Positions 1-6,124 of a stretch of DNA of 6,124 nt are shown one piece after another (within the stretch, counting starts at the first letter, position 1; every line of letters begins with the position of its first letter). The stretch is from Chromobacteriaceae bacterium. GTDB taxonomy: Bacteria; Pseudomonadota; Gammaproteobacteria; Burkholderiales; Aquaspirillaceae. The translations under genes and the position numbers were made by a program. The stretch covers positions 1 to 6,124 of the forward strand of contig JASLDQ010000326.1 of the NCBI GenBank assembly GCA_030151505.1, read 5' to 3'. Under the pieces are notes generated by a model. It was not told the origin of the DNA and ran no database searches. It worked only from the letters and a program-made list of their open reading frames with translations.

Positions 1-1
1 C

Positions 2-34
2 AAGCTGGGCGTGAGCGAGGCGAAAACCGCGTAA
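2..34 (+). CDS. 3' end of an unidentified gene (partial)
   Basis: These are the last ten codons of a possible gene entering from the left, ending in TAA and reading KLGVSEAKTA. Nine of the ten codons end in G or C, as in the other genes of the window. The competing frame, which ends in TGA at 58-60, has only 11 of 19 such codons, so the TAA frame is preferred. An intrinsic-terminator hairpin about 40 bases downstream agrees with a + strand gene ending here. Too little protein is visible to name a family. Confidence 0.35.
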   Translation, partial: KLGVSEAKTA

Positions 35-75
35 CGGTTGCGGCGGGCCAGGAGTTCTGACCCTGGTGCGTGGGG

Positions 76-108
76 GACGCCAGCCGATTGTGGCTGGCGT
101 CTTGCATT
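76..108 (+). terminator. Rho-independent terminator of the left-edge gene
   Basis: A perfect 10-bp stem, GACGCCAGCC (76-85) with GGCTGGCGTC (92-101), closes a six-base loop. A short, interrupted T-rich stretch (TTGCATTT) follows. Stem strength and position just after a stop codon fit an intrinsic terminator. The broken U-tract lowers confidence. Confidence 0.6.
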
Positions 109-763
109 TGAGCCGCGCGATCGCGCGATCCACGTTGCTTCGCTCCGATGTTGGCGGTGGCGTTGGCCGCTTGGGGCGGAAGAGGACGGCGGCAGGCGAT
201 ATTGAGGGAGCCGCTTGCCCATCTGCCTGCCTGTTTCGACGATCTTGGTGGTAATGGCCGATCCGGGACCGATGCCGGCGGGCTTTGGGCTGCGTGGTCC
301 GGGCCACGGCGGCAGGATGCCCTGTCGCCATGGCTTTGCCGCTGTGCAGCTCTTGCTGAATGCGGTGTGTCGGTCCGCGGGGATAGGCGCTGGTCAACCG
401 GTTGTGGACAGCGCACCGGCGCGGCATCGGAGCCGTATCCACCAGACCCGCCGAAACGGGTGTAACGGGTGTGATGGTGTCGCCAGGGCTATCGGCGTCT
501 GGCTCGGCGCCAACATGGCGCGGATACTTCACCCCCCGGTCAAATGTGTCTCTGCATGCCCGCCGTACCAGACACCGAAGGCAGCGTATGTCGCGATGGA
601 AATCCGGATGGATCTACCGGGTTGCATGGTGTCTGCGAGGTGCGGGTCCGTGGCTGGAGGGAACGAGGGGCGAGCCAACTCTCGCTGAGCCGGCTGTCTT
701 CATCAGTGCGGCCCGCCGGTTTTTGTTTTCTGGCGGTCGGCCTGCCCACTTTCCTGCTTCCGT
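109..763. other. Long intergenic region without a supportable gene
   Basis: About 650 bases lie between the left-edge terminator and the umuD control region. Open frames exist on the + strand, the longest running from a TTG at 215 to 688. Their translations are rich in Arg, Cys, Gly and Pro, show no recognisable motif, and the frames overlap each other, as expected of GC-rich noncoding DNA. Small structures are visible. There is a CG-only-flanked palindrome CGCGCGATCGCGCG at 114-127. There is a tandem nine-base repeat, AACGGGTGT twice, at 455-472. A GCGAG/CTCGC hairpin lies at 670-685. A weak CCGGC/GCCGG pairing at 690-719 is followed by TTTTTGTTTT. The last could terminate a short transcript, but its 20-base loop makes that doubtful. 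No tRNA, rRNA or transposon end is seen. It could be decayed coding sequence or could hold an unrecognised small RNA. Confidence 0.6.
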
Positions 764-794
764 TTTTTTGAATATTGATTCAATATTCAAAAAA
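764..794. promoter_or_regulatory. Perfect inverted repeat, probable operator of umuDC
   Basis: TTTTTTGAATATTG (764-777) and CAATATTCAAAAAA (781-794) are exact reverse complements around a three-base ATT centre. The repeat ends 25 bases before the umuD start codon, within the only AT-rich island of this part of the window. It is not an intrinsic terminator, because in either direction the T-run comes before the stem rather than after it. It does not match the LexA box CTGT-N8-ACAG. Any promoter for umuD must overlap or lie very close to it, which suits a dimeric repressor. No convincing -35/-10 pair was found. Its TTGAA…TTCAA ends recall the UmuDAb operator of Acinetobacter, but that similarity is short. 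Confidence 0.7.
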
Positions 795-819
795 TTGAAA
801 CCGCAGGATTTTTTCATCC

Positions 820-1440
820 ATGACCACCTCCAAGCGTGGCGGCGCCCGACCCGGCGCAGGCCGTCCCACCGGCTCCGGCCGCATCGACACGTCCGAACCG
901 CTCACTCAGCTACGTATCCCGGCCATCGACAAAGCGGCAGTGATCGACTTTGTCAGCCACCGCCAGGCACGGCGCAAGGTTGAAAGTTTGTCACCCGCCC
1001 AACTGGCCAGTTGCTATCCCGGCCAGGTCCTGCTGCCGCCGGCCGGTGCCAACCCGGTCGCCATTCCGCTCTACAGCGCCGGCGTGCGTGCCGGCTTTCC
1101 CAGCCCGGCCGACGATAGTGTCGAGGACGTGCTCGATCTCAACAGCTACCTGATTACGGATGCGCCGGCGACTTTCCTTGTCCGGGCCAAGGGCGAATCG
1201 ATGATCGGTGCCCACATCTTCGACGGTGACATCATGGTGGTGGACAAGAGCCGTACGCCGGTCAACGGTGACATTGTGGTGGCGGCGCTGGACGGCGAGT
1301 TCACCGTCAAGCGGCTGCGCCGTCACGGCGGCAAAATCACCTTGCAGGCGGAAAATCCGGCCTATCCCGACATCACCCCCACCTACGAGCAGGAACTGGT
1401 GATCTGGGGTGTGGTGACCGGCTGCGTGCGCAAGTTCTGA
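820..1440 (+). CDS. umuD: UmuD, self-cleaving subunit of DNA polymerase V, with extended N-terminus
   Basis: This is a 206-residue member of the LexA/UmuD S24 peptidase family. UmuD cleaves itself when stimulated by the RecA filament; the product UmuD' joins UmuC to form the lesion-bypass polymerase Pol V. The C-terminal half is classical: the cleavage bond Ala91-Gly92 lies in [10 protein letters not shown], nucleophile Ser127 in GESMI and general base Lys164 in EFTVKRL. The 35-residue (Gly to Ser) and 37-residue (Ser to Lys) spacings equal those of E. coli UmuD (Gly25, Ser60, Lys97). The unusual part is the arm before the cleavage bond: 91 residues against 24 in E. coli. It begins with a basic segment, [17 protein letters not shown] (5-21), then LTQLRIP and a probable helix (about 28-53). 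Homologues with similar arms are known, so this is a subfamily, but the arm may bind DNA. AGGA at 805-808, 11 bases before the ATG, is a modest ribosome site. umuC follows after one base. Confidence 0.95.
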   Translation: MTTSKRGGARPGAGRPTGSGRIDTSEPLTQLRIPAIDKAAVIDFVSHRQARRKVESLSPAQLASCYPGQVLLPPAGANPVAIPLYSAGVRAGFPSPADDSVEDVLDLNSYLITDAPATFLVRAKGESMIGAHIFDGDIMVVDKSRTPVNGDIVVAALDGEFTVKRLRRHGGKITLQAENPAYPDITPTYEQELVIWGVVTGCVRKF

Positions 1441-1441
1441 C

Positions 1442-2707
1442 ATGCCGACCTTCGCTCTGGTCGACGGCAACAGCTTCTACGCCAGCTGCGAGCGGGTGTT
1501 CCGGCCGGATCTGACCGGCCGTCCCATCATCGTGCTCAGCAACAACGACGGCTGCGTGGTCGCCCGCAGTGCCGAGGCCAAGGCGCTGGGTATCCGGGGA
1601 TTCGTGCCTTACTACCAGGTCGACTGGCTGTGCCGAAAGCACGATGTCGCGGTGTTTTCCAGCAATTACGCGCTGTACGGCGACATGAGCCGGCGGATGA
1701 TGACCATTCTGGCCGGGCATGCGCCGGCGCAGGAGGTCTACAGCATCGACGAGTGTTTTCTCGACCTGAGTGGTGTGGCGGGGCGGGAGGCGCGGGCGCG
1801 GCAAATGCGTGCCGATGTGCTGCAGCGGATCGGCATCCCGACTTGTGTCGGCATCGGCAGCAGCAAGACGCTGGCCAAGCTGGCCAATCATGTCGCCAAG
1901 CTGCGGCCCGGGTACGGCGGAGTGTTCGACTGGAACTGGCTGACCGGCAGCGAGCGTGATGCGCTGATGGCTGGGCTGGGCGTTGACGAAGTATGGGGCG
2001 TCGGTCGCCGTCTTGGCGTTCAACTGGCTGGCCTGGGCATTCGCAGCGTGCTCGACCTGCAGCGGGCCGACTCCCGGCGGATCAGACAGAAGTTTTCGGT
2101 CGTGGTCGAGCGCATGGTGGCCGAGCTCAACGGCGTGTCCTGTCTGGCGATGGAAGACGTGACGCCTGCCCGGCAACGGATTCTGTGCAGCCGCTCATTC
2201 GGTCAGCTGGTCGACGATGTCGATACGCTTTCCGCCGCTGTGGCGCACCACGCCGCCCGCGCCGCCGAGCAGCTGCGGCGGCAACACGGTACGACTCCGC
2301 TGGTCGGGGTGCTGCTGTGCACCAATGCCCACCGTCAGCAGGATCTGCAGCAGCAAGGCTGGCAGTGTGTTCCGCTGGTTCAGGCCAGTGCCGATACCCT
2401 GGCGATTACCCGCGCCGCCCTGAGCGGGTTGCGGCAGCTGTACCGCCCCGGCTATCGCTACCAGAAAGCCGGCGTGGCGCTGCTGGAGCTCGGCCCGGAT
2501 CACATTGCTCAAAGCGATCTATTTACGCCGGTACCGGATCCACGCCGTACGAGGCTCATGACCGCCGTCGACCGGATCAACCATGCCTATGGCCGGGGCA
2601 CGATCCGTAGCGGTGCCGAGGGCTTGTCTCGTGACTGGCACATGCGGCAAGGGCACCGCTCGCCGCGCTACACCACCGTATGGACGGAGCTGCCGCAAGC
2701 GGGGTGA
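1442..2707 (+). CDS. umuC: UmuC, catalytic subunit of DNA polymerase V (Y-family polymerase)
   Basis: This is a 421-residue error-prone translesion polymerase, almost the length of E. coli UmuC (422). The palm and fingers are intact: Asp8 in [11 protein letters not shown], and Asp103-Glu104 in VYSIDECF are the expected metal ligands, with Tyr13 as the likely steric gate against ribonucleotides. [11 protein letters not shown] (73-83) and the helix-hairpin-helix-like [10 protein letters not shown] (182-191) follow, then the little-finger region (about 240-350). QSDLF at 357-361 matches the beta-clamp motif (QLNLF) at the same place in E. coli UmuC. The C-terminus has the DUF4113-type tail, including YGRGTIR and SPRYTT. 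The start is one base after the umuD stop, so translational coupling is likely and both proteins should be made from one transcript. No frameshift or missing catalytic residue is seen, and it should be active. A strong hairpin terminator lies 127 bases beyond the stop. Confidence 0.96.
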   Translation: MPTFALVDGNSFYASCERVFRPDLTGRPIIVLSNNDGCVVARSAEAKALGIRGFVPYYQVDWLCRKHDVAVFSSNYALYGDMSRRMMTILAGHAPAQEVYSIDECFLDLSGVAGREARARQMRADVLQRIGIPTCVGIGSSKTLAKLANHVAKLRPGYGGVFDWNWLTGSERDALMAGLGVDEVWGVGRRLGVQLAGLGIRSVLDLQRADSRRIRQKFSVVVERMVAELNGVSCLAMEDVTPARQRILCSRSFGQLVDDVDTLSAAVAHHAARAAEQLRRQHGTTPLVGVLLCTNAHRQQDLQQQGWQCVPLVQASADTLAITRAALSGLRQLYRPGYRYQKAGVALLELGPDHIAQSDLFTPVPDPRRTRLMTAVDRINHAYGRGTIRSGAEGLSRDWHMRQGHRSPRYTTVWTELPQAG

Positions 2708-2834
2708 GTGCGGATCGAGCCGGGCTTGTCGAGCCGCGGGGCTCCTGACATGAGCTCATCGCTACCCCGGCGGGCGGAGGCGGCAAAGCGCGATTGTGTG
2801 GCAGGGGGCGAAAAGGCTTGTGTCGGCAGCGAGG

Positions 2835-2881
2835 ACAAGGGGCCGGCCATCATGGGGGCCATGGTGGCCGGCCCTTTGTTT
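2835..2881 (+). terminator. Terminator of the umuDC operon (long hairpin)
   Basis: ACAAGGGGCCGGCCA (2835-2849) pairs with TGGCCGGCCCTTTGT (2865-2879) with one G·U. The pairing continues inward (2850-2855 with 2859-2864, one more G·U) to a GGG loop, giving a 21-bp stem. The right arm runs into TTTGTTTAA, the U-rich tail. The tail lies on the + strand side only, so it mainly serves umuDC, although such a stem could also obstruct read-through from the opposite gene. The 127 bases between the umuC stop and the hairpin contain no gene; they hold a small GAGCC/GGCTC hairpin (2731-2744). Confidence 0.85.
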
Positions 2882-2947
2882 AAGTGATCCTGCCGGACGC
2901 TCGGGCTTCATGGCCGGCCGGTGACGCCGCCCAAGCGAAAGCCAGCC

Positions 2948-2974
2948 AAAAAAATCGGCACCCTAAGGTGCCGA
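2948..2974 (-). terminator. Rho-independent terminator of the acyl-CoA dehydrogenase gene
   Basis: Read on the minus strand, a perfect 8-bp stem TCGGCACC/GGTGCCGA (2955-2962 with 2967-2974) with a four-base loop is followed by seven T residues (the A-run at 2948-2954 on the + strand). It lies 29 bases beyond the stop codon of the minus-strand gene. This is a textbook intrinsic terminator and separates the two convergent units. Confidence 0.92.
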
Positions 2975-3003
2975 GTCAACAGGATGGAGCCCTACAAAAA
3001 CCG

Positions 3004-4794
<1,791 letters not shown>

Positions 4795-4866
4795 GTCTTT
4801 TCTCCGGTGTTGTTCAGGTGAGGGGCACAGAAAATGATATGGTTTGACTGCTACCCTGTTCGATGC

Positions 4867-4895
4867 AGGTTAAACGATCGTTTGAAACTGTGCAA
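4867..4895 (-). promoter_or_regulatory. Possible promoter for the acyl-CoA dehydrogenase gene
   Basis: Read on the minus strand, TTGCAC (4890-4895) and TAACCT (4867-4872) are 17 bases apart, a sigma-70-like layout with a good -35 and a poor -10. The first AAAC-N4-GTTT palindrome fills the spacer, the classical place for a repressor. An alternative -10, TATCAT (4834-4839), is closer to consensus but lacks a good -35. Only transcript-start mapping would choose between them. Confidence 0.3.
4872..4883. promoter_or_regulatory. Operator-like palindrome AAACGATCGTTT (site 1)
   Basis: This is a perfect 12-bp palindrome of the form AAAC-N4-GTTT in the divergent intergenic region, about 78 bases from the dehydrogenase start. 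On the minus strand it reads CAAACGATCGTTTA, close to the (C/G)AAAC-N4-GTTT(G/C) motif of PsrA, a TetR-family repressor of fatty-acid degradation released by long-chain fatty acids or acyl-CoA. The regulator is not encoded in this window, so its identity is inferred from motif and target gene. Confidence 0.6.
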
Positions 4896-4903
4896 GTCAT
4901 TTA

Positions 4904-4915
4904 AAACAGTTGTTT
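4904..4915. promoter_or_regulatory. Operator-like palindrome AAACAGTTGTTT (site 2)
   Basis: This is a second AAAC-N4-GTTT element, with one central mismatch. It is followed, like site 1, by G, so both read CAAAC-N4-GTTT on the minus strand. Its centre is 32 bp from that of site 1, close to three helical turns, placing both on the same DNA face. A further GTTTG half-site follows at 4922-4926. The site lies 59 bases before the DUF2062 start, near a possible -10 TACACT (4930-4935), so it could also affect the rightward operon. Confidence 0.55.
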
Positions 4916-4960
4916 GGAATCGTTTGATTTACACTCCCGTCATACAGGCCCGACCGGCCC

Positions 4961-4964
4961 GGAG
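4961..4964 (+). promoter_or_regulatory. Ribosome binding site fixing the DUF2062 gene start
   Basis: GGAG lies nine bases before the ATG at 4974. It rules in favour of this start over the in-frame TTG at 4914, which lies inside operator-like site 2 and would add 20 residues unlike the family's usual N-terminus. The nearer ATG at 4967 is in another frame. Confidence 0.75.
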
Positions 4965-4973
4965 CCATGTTTC

Positions 4974-5522
4974 ATGTCGCCAAAGTGGATCAAGAAACAC
5001 CTGCCCCAACCCGAACGCCTGATGGCAAATCGCTGGCTAGCATGGCTGGGGCCGGTTCTGCACCGGCACGACCTGTGGCAGCTGCACCGGCGCAATGTCG
5101 CCCGCTCCGTGGCCATCGGGCTGTTTTGCGGCCTGATGCCGGGGCCGACCCAGATGCTTTCGGCCGGGCTGATCGCCGTCCTGCTTAAGGCCAATCTGCC
5201 GCTGGCACTGTTCACGACGCTGTACACCAATCCGCTGACCATCGTGCCCCTCTATCTGTTGGCGTTCGAATACGGCCGGCTGATTACCGGCGCGAATGGC
5301 GGGTACGTCGCGCCGCCGCCGGAACTGGGAGGGCAGGGACTGCTTGCCTGGGGCGAACAGGTGGGGCAATGGATGCTGTCGCTGGGGGCGCCGCTGGCAA
5401 TCGGCGTGCTGGCACTGGGGCTGACCCTGGCCTTTGTCGGTTATTTCATTACGGATTATGGCTGGCGCCTGCACGTGCGGCATGCCTGGAAAAAACGGAA
5501 GTCGAGTCGTGGATCTCACTGA
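4974..5522 (+). CDS. DUF2062 small inner-membrane protein
   Basis: This is a 182-residue protein of the DUF2062 family, whose biochemical role is unknown. The N-terminus MSPKWIKKHLPQPERL is basic and amphipathic, followed by WLGPVLHRHDLWQLHRRNVARSVA, typical of the family's cytoplasmic lead-in. Hydrophobic stretches at about 44-71, 75-104 and 133-160 are likely membrane segments. The first two carry the conserved-looking proline motifs MPGPTQM (55-61) and TNPLTIVPLY (85-94). The C-terminal tail WKKRKSSRGSH is strongly basic and so probably cytoplasmic. There is no cleavable signal peptide. The gene is first of a + strand operon: its last 14 bases overlap the Nudix gene. Its promoter region is shared with the divergent acyl-CoA dehydrogenase and holds the two palindromes, but whether they control this gene is unknown. 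Confidence 0.85.
   Translation: MSPKWIKKHLPQPERLMANRWLAWLGPVLHRHDLWQLHRRNVARSVAIGLFCGLMPGPTQMLSAGLIAVLLKANLPLALFTTLYTNPLTIVPLYLLAFEYGRLITGANGGYVAPPPELGGQGLLAWGEQVGQWMLSLGAPLAIGVLALGLTLAFVGYFITDYGWRLHVRHAWKKRKSSRGSH
5497..5501 (+). promoter_or_regulatory. Ribosome binding site supporting the GTG start of the Nudix gene
   Basis: GGAAG lies seven bases before the GTG at 5509, inside the end of the DUF2062 gene. An in-frame ATG at 5482 and one at 5434 lack a good site, and the residues they would add are the out-of-frame reading of the upstream gene. Confidence 0.75.
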
Positions 5523-6069
5523 ACGCAGACTGTTGTCTGACAGCGTTTATCAAGGCAAGTTTTTCGAGGTGCGCAAAGACACCGTCACCTTGCCCGACGG
5601 CAACACCGCTACCCGCGAATACATCACCCATCCGGGCGCGGTAGCCGTTCTGGCGGTGCAGGACGACGGTCGGCTGGTGCTGGAGCGGCAGTTCCGCTAT
5701 CCGGTCGGACAAGCCTTTCTGGAGATTCCCGCCGGCAAAATCGATCCGCACGAGTCGCCACTGGCGACGGCCAAACGGGAATTGCAAGAAGAAACCGGCT
5801 TCGTGGCCCGCGACTGGTGGCAACTGCCGACCGCCCATCCGTGCATTGGCTATTCCAGCGAGCGCATCGTCTATTTCGTGGCGGAGAACCTGAGCCTGGG
5901 CGAGCGGCGGCTGGATGACGGCGAATTTCTCGATGTGCTGGCTCTTGATCTCGCAACCATCCGCCACATGGCGGCCAAAGGGGAGATCAGCGACAGCAAG
6001 ACCCTGACCGGGCTGTACTGGTACGAACTTTTCCTTGCCGGAGCGCTGCCGCATGAGCGCGCCGTTTGA
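5509..6069 (+). CDS. Nudix hydrolase, ADP-ribose pyrophosphatase type
   Basis: This 186-residue Nudix hydrolase probably splits ADP-ribose into AMP and ribose 5-phosphate, limiting a reactive sugar nucleotide; the substrate is inferred from resemblance to NudF-like proteins. The Nudix box GX5EX7REUXEEXGU is complete at 76-98: Gly76, Glu82, Arg90-Glu91, Glu94-Glu95 and Gly97, providing the Mg2+-binding glutamates. Before it come a strand-rich N-terminal part (FFEVRKDTVTLPDG) and HPGAVAVLA, then RQFRYPVGQAFLEIPAG, typical of the ADPRase group. After it, HPCIGYSSERIVYFVAE resembles the family's substrate-specificity loop with Pro111 and Glu118. The GTG start at 5509 is chosen because a ribosome site lies at the right distance and the protein then begins VDLTERRLLSDSVYQG, as homologues do. 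It overlaps the upstream gene by 14 bases and the next by 17, so the three are probably translationally coupled. Another sugar nucleotide as substrate remains possible. Confidence 0.92.
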   Translation: MDLTERRLLSDSVYQGKFFEVRKDTVTLPDGNTATREYITHPGAVAVLAVQDDGRLVLERQFRYPVGQAFLEIPAGKIDPHESPLATAKRELQEETGFVARDWWQLPTAHPCIGYSSERIVYFVAENLSLGERRLDDGEFLDVLALDLATIRHMAAKGEISDSKTLTGLYWYELFLAGALPHERAV

Positions 6070-6124
6070 TCGCCACCGCGACCGCCGCATCTCGCTGCGG
6101 GTGCCGATGGTCTGTCGCGCCCGC
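6053..6124 (+). CDS. Probable PilZ-domain protein (5' end, partial)
   Basis: The first 24 codons of a gene run off the window. The ATG lies within the end of the Nudix gene (17-base overlap), with GGAG at 6040-6043 nine bases upstream. The peptide contains DRRISLRVPMVCRAR. The RxxxR pattern (Arg12, Arg16) followed by a hydrophobic strand is how many PilZ domains, the cyclic-di-GMP receptors, begin. The second PilZ motif (D/N-x-S-x-x-G) would lie outside the window, so the family call is provisional. Confidence 0.5.
   Translation, partial: MSAPFDRHRDRRISLRVPMVCRAR

Noticed and set aside
215..688. A 157-codon open frame from a TTG in the gene-poor region, with GAGGGAG a few bases upstream
   Set aside because: About 70% of the first 60 codons end in G/C, below the neighbouring genes. 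The protein is Cys/Arg/Gly/Pro-rich, has no recognisable domain, and overlaps other open frames.
694..709. CTGT at 694 as half of a LexA box
   Set aside because: The position eight bases on reads TGCG instead of ACAG. No other CTGT-N8-ACAG was found near umuD.
764..794. Inverted repeat before umuD read as a bidirectional terminator
   Set aside because: In both directions the T-run precedes the stem and an A-run follows it, the reverse of a terminator, and the stem is almost all A/T.
820..2707. umuDC as part of a mobile element or plasmid
   Set aside because: The [14 protein letters not shown] N-terminus also occurs in phage and plasmid proteins, but no integrase, transposase, terminal repeats or attachment site is visible, and base composition matches the neighbours.
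4888..4909. CTGT…ACAG pair in the divergent intergenic region as a LexA box
   Set aside because: The two halves are 14 bases apart instead of eight, and neither flanking gene is a typical SOS gene.
5434..5508. Upstream 25-codon extension of the Nudix gene from an ATG
   Set aside because: The extension is the shifted reading of the DUF2062 gene, lacks a ribosome site, and the GTG at 5509 has a well-placed one.

Overview
The window is GC-rich and looks like a chromosomal segment of a proteobacterium. The umuDC operon, the DUF2062–Nudix–PilZ gene order and the acyl-CoA dehydrogenase type all point to a betaproteobacterium, possibly a Neisseriales/Chromobacteriaceae relative. That placement is inferred from general resemblance of the proteins, not from a search. 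There is no rRNA, tRNA, CRISPR array, insertion sequence or phage structural gene.

Layout. The left edge holds the last codons of an unidentified + strand gene and a likely intrinsic terminator (76-108). About 650 bases follow with no supportable gene. An AT-rich island then carries a perfect 14+14 bp inverted repeat (764-794) just before a two-gene DNA-damage operon. That operon is umuD (820-1440), a self-cleaving protease homologue with a long extra N-terminal region, and umuC (1442-2707), the Y-family lesion-bypass polymerase. A very strong hairpin (2835-2879) closes it.

On the minus strand, converging on umuDC, lies a complete 596-residue acyl-CoA dehydrogenase of the large, C-terminally extended class (3004-4794), with its own terminator at 2948-2974. 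Its 5' end faces a 179-base divergent intergenic region holding two AAAC-N4-GTTT palindromes 32 bp apart. These resemble operators of TetR-family fatty-acid-degradation regulators such as PsrA.

On the other side of that region a tightly overlapping + strand operon begins: a small DUF2062 membrane protein (4974-5522), a Nudix hydrolase of the ADP-ribose pyrophosphatase type starting at GTG (5509-6069), and the first 24 codons of a probable PilZ-domain protein (6053 to the window end).

How the parts work together. UmuD and UmuC are expected to form DNA polymerase V (UmuD'2C) after RecA-stimulated self-cleavage. The most interesting feature is that this UmuD carries a basic Gly/Arg/Pro segment plus a possible strand-helix DNA-binding region, and the operon has a perfect palindrome but no CTGT-N8-ACAG LexA box in its promoter region. 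This suggests, as inference, LexA-like autoregulation by UmuD itself. The acyl-CoA dehydrogenase is a beta-oxidation enzyme probably under fatty-acid control. Nothing in the window amounts to a clearly novel multi-gene system.
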